NCBI GenBank assembly: GCA_014621425.1
Contig: JAANBB010000675.1
Location: forward strand, 1-16,264
Length of the DNA stretch: 16,264 bases
Direction: 5' to 3'
Source: Cylindrodendrum hubeiense
Taxonomy: Eukaryota; Ascomycota; Sordariomycetes; Hypocreales; Nectriaceae
Shown here: piece by piece, positions 9,910 through 16,264 of the stretch
Position numbering within the stretch: position 1 is the stretch's first letter
Layout: every line of letters starts with the position of its first letter
The notes under the pieces: generated by a model
Told to the model about the DNA's origin: nothing
Seen by the model: the letters and a program-made list of their open reading frames with translations, nothing else
Databases searched by the model: none
Made by a program: the position numbers and the translations under genes

Positions 9910-12900
9910 CTATGCCAAATGTGCCAGTAGCTTTTTCACACCCCCCTTGCTCCACGCCATGACCTTCTCTTGATCGCACGTCTCCCAAACTCTCTTCATC
10001 AGGGCACTCACGGCATCGGCCTCGTCAGCGGCCTCGCACGCAGCGCGTTGAGCATCGAGCCAGCTGAGGATGCCGAAGCGAGTGACAAGCGTGGTGCTAC
10101 CCCCGTCGATGCAGGTGGCGCGATAGAGTATTCGCAGCACGCGTGTACGCAGGTTGAGACGCAGGTAGGGGTTTCCGCCCAGGACGAGGATCTTCTCGAA
10201 CCAGCGCTTCTTGTGAAAGACGCCGAGATCGAAGGGGGCACGGAGGCTGTCAAGGAGGTAGACGAGCAGCCATGTGATTTCGGTGTAGTACTTGTCATCC
10301 TCAGAGGGCTCACCGTGGAGGATATCGTGGGCCATGGGAAGCTTCTCGGGAGACCAGGCAGGGCTGCGGGTGAGGAACGAGTTGATCTTGGGGTAGAGCG
10401 GGTGCAGCGGGTTCTTGAGTACGTCCAGGGCGTGGATCGCGAACGCCGGGAAGGCTGATGGCACAGGCCCAATGTCGACCTGACCCCTGGAGGATTCAGC
10501 CAGCTCACACAGCAGAAGCCAGACCTGGTCCTTCTCCTCATACGACGACTCCTTGATCTTGGCAGCCATCTTGAGGATATTGGTGAAAGCCTCCTTTCGG
10601 ATGCTGGTGTGAGTCGACAAAAGAAGTCGGATCAAGGCTGCTGCCCACCCATCTTCAACCAGGTCCTCAACGTTTTTGGTTGTCCACTTGACCAAAGCGG
10701 CGTTGTCCTCCTTCTCAACGAACGGAACATGCAGCATCTCTTCTAGTTTGGAGAGATCTAACGTCGAGCCTTCCTTGTTGTTCTTGCCAACGATATCCTC
10801 CGCGTCAGCCATTTCCTCGTCCTCGTCGGCATTATCAGACTTGTCGGCTTTCTTGAGGCTCTTCAACTTGACCGTCTTGGGGAATTGTTCGGTTACCCGC
10901 TTGTATAGAGCTTTGGTGACCGGCTTGGCGTGCTTCAAGCCGTATGAAGCGTTGAAGTAGATGGAGAGGAACTTTGCAAGAGCTGCTTGCTCGTCAGGCT
11001 TGGCAGCGCCTAAGAAATATGACAGTTGCTCAACCATTGTCACATTGAGCAGGGCAGCAGCGCCGTTCGAAGGAGCTACGCCTCCTTCCTTTAGGTACGT
11101 TTCCATCAGATCGAGATACTTGATTGGAGAAGAAGCGCAGCGGTTGATGCAGTTGTCCACAAAGGACCAAATTTTCTCCATTTGACTGGCTTTCACTTCA
11201 GACGAGGTACTTTGAAGCGCCTCGTACAGTGGTGTGAGTAAAGTCGCTTTGGTGACCAATTGGTTCTCTACAGCAACTGCACCGAGAACTTGCTTGAGCT
11301 GATGGAATGGGAGCTCTCGGTTCTTCCCAGACAATATCCGTACAAGGGCTGTGTAAGGGGACGCAGCTGCTCCATCGACGAGGTTATCGATCTTCGAGAA
11401 CCATCGCATACCAGGAGAGTAGCTGGCGATTGAGACCAGGTTCTCCAACTCCATGACAAGCAATGATTCATCCTCAGGCTTCTCGCTTTCTCCATTCAGC
11501 TTCTTCAGGACCTCTGTGAAGAAAGGAGAGACGTCGAAGTTCGCAGCAAGAGCAACTTGGGGGATCACTTCATAATAAAGGCGCAATAGGCGACTAGCCA
11601 TGGTTCTGTGAAGGATGTTCTCGGCGGGGATACCCTTGTACGATCGAACCACCTCCTTCATGTCGGGAATTCGTTGGCAGAAGGCATCTATCAATCGTCG
11701 ACGAGCCTCAGTCCAGTTGTTGTTCTTTGACTTTGAGGCTTCGTCATGCATCTTGAGAGCCTCGGTCAGTTTCTCAAGAGCCACAATGAGGATTCTCGTA
11801 GCAAAGAATGATGTGAGGTGGGACTTGGTAGAAAGACACCGGATGAGGACCTTTTGGTTGATGGGCAGCGGAATGATGTTGTCAAGGAGGATAGAGGTGG
11901 GAGGAGGTGCTTTGGCAGAGCGCACTCGGTCTCCAAAACGGGCCGGGAGAGGGATCCTCATGGTGTTGAACAGGAAAGCAGCATAGCCGATCCAAGTCAT
12001 GGAGAGTTTCGGTTCGAAAGTGAAAGATCGGTTGTTGAGGAAGTACTTGTAGGTGAGTTCGGGGGCCGCCGTGAAGATGGCGACCAGCAGCTCGCTGTGC
12101 TTCAAGCTGGACCAGGGGCGAAGCTTTTGGGCAAACTCAGCCAGCACAAAGTTGTAGACGGGGACATCATCCTTGTACTTGTCTGTCAAGAAGGCACTAT
12201 CCGCGCCACCGGTTGCGTTTTTCCCAGCAGATTCATCATCCGATTCCTTAGGATACAGGCCCGTGGAAGGATACAGTACGCCTGCGCCAGGGTTGGTGCA
12301 GACGTAGATGAGGAACTTGTGGGCCTTGTAGCCCACGGTAGAAGCTTCGTCTGCGGCGTCACTGTCAACGGAGTAAGTGTGTAGGGCCAAAATTCGCATG
12401 AGCGTCTTGGTGTTGAAGCTCCTGAACTTGACTTCTCTGGGCACCTTGTCGTCCATCAACACATGAGTCTTCAAGGACTCCAAGATCTCCACGATCAAAT
12501 GAGGAGGATCGCTCTTGAGCATAAATGTCAGATGGGACAGGAGCTCCTTTTGTGTCAACAACTCCTTTCTGCCGTCCGAGTGCAGATATTTCAGGAGGCT
12601 CAAGAAGAAGCGAACTGCGTTAGTTCTCACCGACGCCTTTCGCATCTCCTCTGGGCTATCTCCCATATGTCCGATTTCCAAATTTCTTCCGAGGGATGTC
12701 AATGTGAAATTTCGGGCTCGGAAGATGCGCTTCGCATATGCGCCACCGTCGAGGCATACAGCCTCGCGCAGCATGCGCAATGTAGGTGAAAGAATGAAAC
12801 CTTTGTTCTTGTCCGAAGAAAGATTCTTGGAAAGCGACTTGAGTTGACGTTCCTGGATGAGGGTCTGGCAGATCCCGAGTCCGTGACGGACGAGGTGAAG

Positions 12901-13367
12901 CGACCCCGAGACTGCCTGAAGGAGCAAGGCCAGGACGACAGCAACCGATGACATCACTCCCTCGTTGCCAACCTGCGCGGCAAAGGACCACATCTCCATG
13001 ATGTCGACGAGGAAGACGGCATCTTCCGAGGTGTCCCTGGGCTTGGCTGCTTCGAGGTACTGTTGCAAAATTTCCATATTCGTTTTTCGGTCTCCATCGT
13101 CGGTATCGGAGACTATCTTGTCGAGGAGACTCTTGAAGGATTGAAGACCTATTAAAAAAAACAAGAGTTAGCTTCCAAAATTGTCCAGACTTTGAATACA
13201 AACGTACCATGCCTCGCGTTGCGCAAGTCCTGATCGAAGGTGAGGAGATTGCGCAATTGGTCGGCCGAGAACACCTCCTCACTGGTGGGAGCCTCATGGA
13301 CAACCTTTTGGCGCTTCCGGTAGGCGGTGGCGCCATCATCGCCGTCGTTGGAGATCCGTTTAACCAT
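9910..13367 (-). CDS. URB1: Nucleolar pre-ribosome-associated protein Urb1/Npa1 (60S biogenesis)
   Basis: Exon 1 runs 13367-13208 and exon 2 runs 13148-9910; joined in phase they give 1132 residues, shorter than budding yeast Urb1 (about 1760) and plausible for filamentous fungi. Known Urb1/Npa1 is a large helical-repeat scaffold of the earliest nucleolar pre-60S particles, working with Urb2/Npa2, Dbp6, Nop8 and Rsa3 in 27S pre-rRNA maturation. The N-terminus is basic (KRISN near 3-7, YRKRQK near 16-21), fitting a nuclear protein. The Npa1-type N-terminal domain follows, with GLQSFKSLLDKI at about 54-65 and RNFTLTSLGRNLEIGHMG at roughly 190-210. The middle is leucine-rich and helical, with an acidic, lysine-flanked insert (DNADEDEEMADAED) near 825-840. 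The C-terminal URB1/NopRA1-type domain includes WLLVYLLDSLRAPFDLGVFHKKRWF and LRTRVLRILYRAT in the last 150 residues. The ATG at 13367 gives the basic start, but the exact N-terminus is less certain than the rest. The identification rests on recognising the family from the translation. Confidence 0.85.
13149..13207 (-). other. URB1: Intron of the URB1 gene
   Basis: On the - strand this 59-bp intron has donor GTACGT, branch GCTAAC and a T-rich tract before the acceptor AATAG. It splits a Gly codon (G|GT, residue 54), so the join reads RNARHGLQSFKSLL. The upstream frame would otherwise run on into intron sequence (TFVFKVW...) and stop at 13152. Confidence 0.92.
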
Positions 13368-14701
13368 GCTGAGGACCTGGCAGCTTGGCGCGACTTGGAT
13401 CTGTTTGGAGCTTTTCGGTGATGAACTTCTTTGAGATTTTGGAATACTGCCATGGCCGACCGCTGTCCCGCCTTCCCGACTAGGCGAAGGCGGATGGAGC
13501 TGTGGGGTCTTCGGCAGATGTATTAATCCGGGCGCAAAAAACGGAACGAGAAAAGTGCAGGTCTAACCGAGCCACCTGCAGACTGCCCCGCTGCTGAAGC
13601 TGCAGCTGAAAGCAGCATGAGAGCGCCTTACTACCTGTAGTAGAATTCCGGCAGTTGCGCCACAACCGCCTGTCAGCATTAAAACAAGGCGAATTGCTTT
13701 TGGGCTAGACATACAAACACATGCGCCTTCACGTGGGTCGGGGAATGAGACAAGTTGCCATCCATTCTCAGAACTGCGCCTTTGGCCTTTCCTATGGCGG
13801 ATGGTGAATGGCGAAGAGCATCGCCACCTCGTGTCGCTAGCAGATGCCGAGTAGCTTTCAGCACGATGCACTAGAAGCAGCGCAGAAGCGAGCCGCAGCC
13901 AGCATATGCTGCATGTGATGATGGCGGCCTCCGCAGTCCCTGGGCTCCGCGATCCATGCTCCCGGTCCCGGTTTCTTCAACAGTGCATCCATGCCATCCC
14001 TGCTAGAACCCAGCACTCGAGCAGGTCTGCTGGAAAGACGACTATTCTTAGAAGGGAGGCAAAGTCAGGGGCACCTCCATCACGAGTACGGAGGGTCTTG
14101 AGGCCCTCCACCACGACTCAGTTATGTGCTGGGTGGGTAGCGTCTACAGTCTCCTGCAGTCACATACCCGGCATCCTTACTGGGAGAGGCAGGACGGGAG
14201 CGGACCGTCCGCCGATCAGTACGAGTCACCACCTAAACGGCATTTGTCGGCAAACGTTTCTTCTTTTCCACAGTCGCCGTTGGCGATGATGGTGCCTTGG
14301 CTTTCTGGACCAGAGGCGGGGAGTCATTCTCTCAACTCCAGTCCATGAAGCCCTTGGATTTCCACAATCGGAGCCCATTGAAAGCATTGCTTGCCCCGCT
14401 TCAATTCCCCCTCTAGGTAGTTGTGTGTGCTTCTACATGAGGAGGTCTGGTGCGTACCACTCAAGGGCATGTTAGGGTCGACGTTGGCAGCTCGTGAGTA
14501 AGCGGGAACTCGTGGACAATCCAATAAAAACCTCACGGGTGGCTTATTTGAGACAAAATGAGGGCGCAGCACCAGATACGTGGAAGGCATCACTGCGGCT
14601 GACGCGAATGGGCTGGATGATAACAAAAACAACAACACCACAAAGATGGTGGTATTCGGAGAGGGAGAGGCGGATTTTTTTTTTATCGTCGTGCGTCAGC
14701 G

Positions 14702-14742
14702 CCCAAGGACCCCCAAAGGCCCCAAGGACCCCAAAGGACCCC
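14702..14742. repeat. Imperfect 9-10 bp tandem repeat (CCCAARGRC-like)
   Basis: Four adjoining units read CCCAAGGAC, CCCCAAAGGC, CCCAAGGAC and CCCAAAGGAC, followed by CCC. Units alternate between AAGG and AAAGG, so the register shifts by one base and a translated frame would not stay constant. It lies in the gene-poor right flank shortly after a T11 run. Confidence 0.8.
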
Positions 14743-15693
14743 GAGATCAAACGCAGGGAAGCATCGTCGTGTTGGCATCCCCCACTAATTCCCATGCATT
14801 TGTCTCGGTTGGCGCACCCGCTAGGTGATATCACTGGGGCTCACGGTATGGTGAACCTGAACCCGTTCTGGAATTCATGAAACAACATGAGATGCCGTTT
14901 CTAGATGAGAGACACGCCATGAGACGAGGCGCCGTGCCCAAAACGGCAACCAGGGACGGCACGGCTGCAGAAAAGCGCATAACGGACCCAGAGACAGGCC
15001 ATCGTTGAAGCTCCCACGTTTCAATGGGGGATCCCCGCCGACGCGCCAGGCTCCCTGTCGCGACGAGTTACATGGACAAGTTACATCGACAAGGGCCGAC
15101 CAAAACGTGCAGCAAACCGATTTGGCAAGAGAATGGAGATGAGCGGCGTAGGGAGATGATGTACTAGTAGCCCATGTCCCCCGAGGCGCGATCTGCCAAT
15201 CAACCCGGGAGCCGGGGGCGGAGCCCAAACCAGTGGTGCAGCCCAAAAAAAGAAAACGAACTGTCATGTCACGTCACAGGTCCGGGGATAAACAAAGCCA
15301 CTGACTGGGTGAGGTGAGCCAGGGTGGGAAATAACCCGAAGGATTGAGCGTGAGCGCGCGCGTGAGGTATCCGGGGTCTAATAAGCATAGGAGAGGCGAG
15401 GTATTCATACTTGCTCTGACAAGTCGGAAGGGGAAGAGTCGGGGAATGAATGCAAGGCAACCAGTGCTTTTCTCAGCCGAGGAGTGGCCTGTCACACCCA
15501 GATACAGCTTATTCCGTGCTGCACATGAGCTTGGAACGGGGCAATAATGGTGTTCCATCGGGCATCTACCAACCAAACAGAAGCCATGCAAGCTCCCGGA
15601 CGCTGGACGCTGGACGAAGCGGGTCTGTATCGTCCCAGGAGACCAGCGTTCGCAGCGCGGTGAGATTTTGGCTCGTGCCCTACATGCTACGTC

Positions 15694-15741
15694 GTACATT
15701 CTCGACGTGGTACATTCTCGACGAGGTACATTCTCGACGTC
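15694..15741. repeat. 16-bp tandem repeat x3 (GTACATTCTCGACGNN)
   Basis: Three consecutive 16-bp units share GTACATTCTCGACG and differ only in the last two bases (TG, AG, TC). A shorter repeat of GCTGGAC lies about 90 bp upstream, around 15602-15615. The array sits just left of a TACC-rich patch in DNA without a convincing gene. It could be a minisatellite or a set of repeated binding sites. Confidence 0.9.
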
Positions 15742-15755
15742 ATGACGAGTTCAAG

Positions 15756-15830
15756 CTACCTACCGACCTACGTAGAGGTAACTCGAGGTAACTACCTACC
15801 TGACCTACCTACCTCGACTAGCTAGCTATA
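15756..15830. repeat. TACC/GGTA-rich low-complexity patch
   Basis: CTACC and TACCTACC units recur on both strands, with GGTAACT twice in the middle. Small palindromes also occur: CTACGTAG at about 15768-15775 and TAGCTAGCTA at about 15819-15828. Such TACC tracts are common in intergenic DNA of hypocrealean fungi, which gives mild support to the lineage guess. No gene or clear regulatory element can be assigned. Confidence 0.7.
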
Positions 15831-16264
15831 CCCTCTTCTCTCGCGCGAATGTGTCAACTCGCCGAGTCAAGACTCACTCGCACACCCACAACCAGGCTCT
15901 AGCCCTTTCTTTTATTTCTGTCTGGCAGCGTGACGGCACACAGCCTCGACAAAAGAGCTCGACCCGGTCATCTTGCAGCTCCAGCCAATGCCGGCGCCGC
16001 GCGAGCCCCCCTCCACCGGCTTCTGTGGCAAAGGGCGCCGCCGTCTAAGAGTAGTGGTGAATAGCGCCAGCCAACCAGGACGGCGAGGGGCGACGAGGAC
16101 GACGACGGCGACGAGAAGACGGATGCACGACATCGACTCGCTGGGCGTAGTGCGCCGTCGTCGTCGACAAGGAGAGGCCGTCAGANTGGGGGGGGCCCAC
16201 CAGCTCGCTATTGTGTCCCCCGGCTCCCTGTCGGCCTCTGCGTCTTTGCGCCTGGCCGCCCCGG

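Larger units (their letters stand above)
13368..16264. other. Gene-poor right flank: URB1 promoter side and beyond
   Basis: The first few hundred bases from 13368 must contain the URB1 promoter and leader on the - strand; no TATA element or start site is clear. Open frames across the rest (for example 14494-14880 on +, and 15274-15699 and 15912-16133 on -) have no recognisable family features. Contents worth noting are an AAC-rich patch near 14624-14640, a run of eleven T near 14675-14685, a C/A/G tandem repeat at 14702-14739, a 16-bp triple repeat at 15694-15741 and a TACC-rich patch at 15756-15830. From about 15830 the + strand has CT-rich stretches, and from about 15980 it becomes very GC-rich with GAC/GTC triplets. 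The far right may therefore be the leader or start of another gene, which the window cannot show. Confidence 0.5.

Noticed and set aside
10008..10541. 177-residue Ser/Arg/Thr-rich frame on - overlapping the URB1 C-terminus
   Set aside because: Low-complexity composition from an alternative frame of URB1; not an independent gene.
14494..14880. 128-residue open frame on + in the right flank
   Set aside because: It runs through a poly-T tract and the CCCAAGGAC repeat, and nothing in it resembles a known family.
15912..16133. 73-residue frame on - with a hydrophobic start like a signal peptide
   Set aside because: The leucine/valine-rich beginning comes from GTC/GTCCTC triplet repeats, and the remainder is basic low-complexity sequence.

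Overview
The window looks like nuclear DNA from a filamentous ascomycete. The coding exons are long, and the introns are short (56, 59 and 72 bp) with fungal donors (GTAAGT, GTATGT, GTACGT), CTAAC branch points and TAG/CAG acceptors. The start codon of the main gene sits in a CACCATGGCC context behind a pyrimidine-rich leader. The protein family content and the TACC/GGTA-rich non-coding tracts suggest a Sordariomycete, most likely Hypocreales; the lineage call is inference.

Layout: (1) bases 1-3519 hold no convincing gene. This is a long 5' flank of the chitin synthase gene, with two 8-bp tandem repeats, a few triplet tracts and, at its right end, an ATG-free CT-rich leader. (2) 3520-9239 on the + strand is a three-exon gene for a class V chitin synthase with an N-terminal myosin-motor-like domain (ChsV/CsmA type), 1863 residues after splicing. 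(3) 9240-9909 is the tail-to-tail spacer. (4) 9910-13367 on the - strand is a two-exon gene for the nucleolar 60S biogenesis factor Urb1/Npa1, 1132 residues. (5) 13368-16264 is again without a convincing gene. It carries several short tandem repeats, a TACC-rich patch and one ambiguous base (N at 16186), and it may be the promoter or leader of a gene beyond the right edge.

The two genes are convergent neighbours with unrelated jobs: polarised cell-wall chitin synthesis, and early assembly of the large ribosomal subunit. Nothing suggests they form a pathway. In several filamentous ascomycetes the class V gene lies head-to-head with a class VII chitin synthase across a long shared intergenic region. 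The gene-free left 3.5 kb fits that arrangement, with the partner lying beyond the left edge, but the window cannot show it.

I found no mobile element, CRISPR, tRNA or rRNA. I also see no AT-rich, RIP-like block and no clear sign of a new biological system. The points most worth checking are the splice site set directly against the P-loop codons, the departures from canonical myosin motifs, the large regulatory flank, and a set of short repeats in the right flank.
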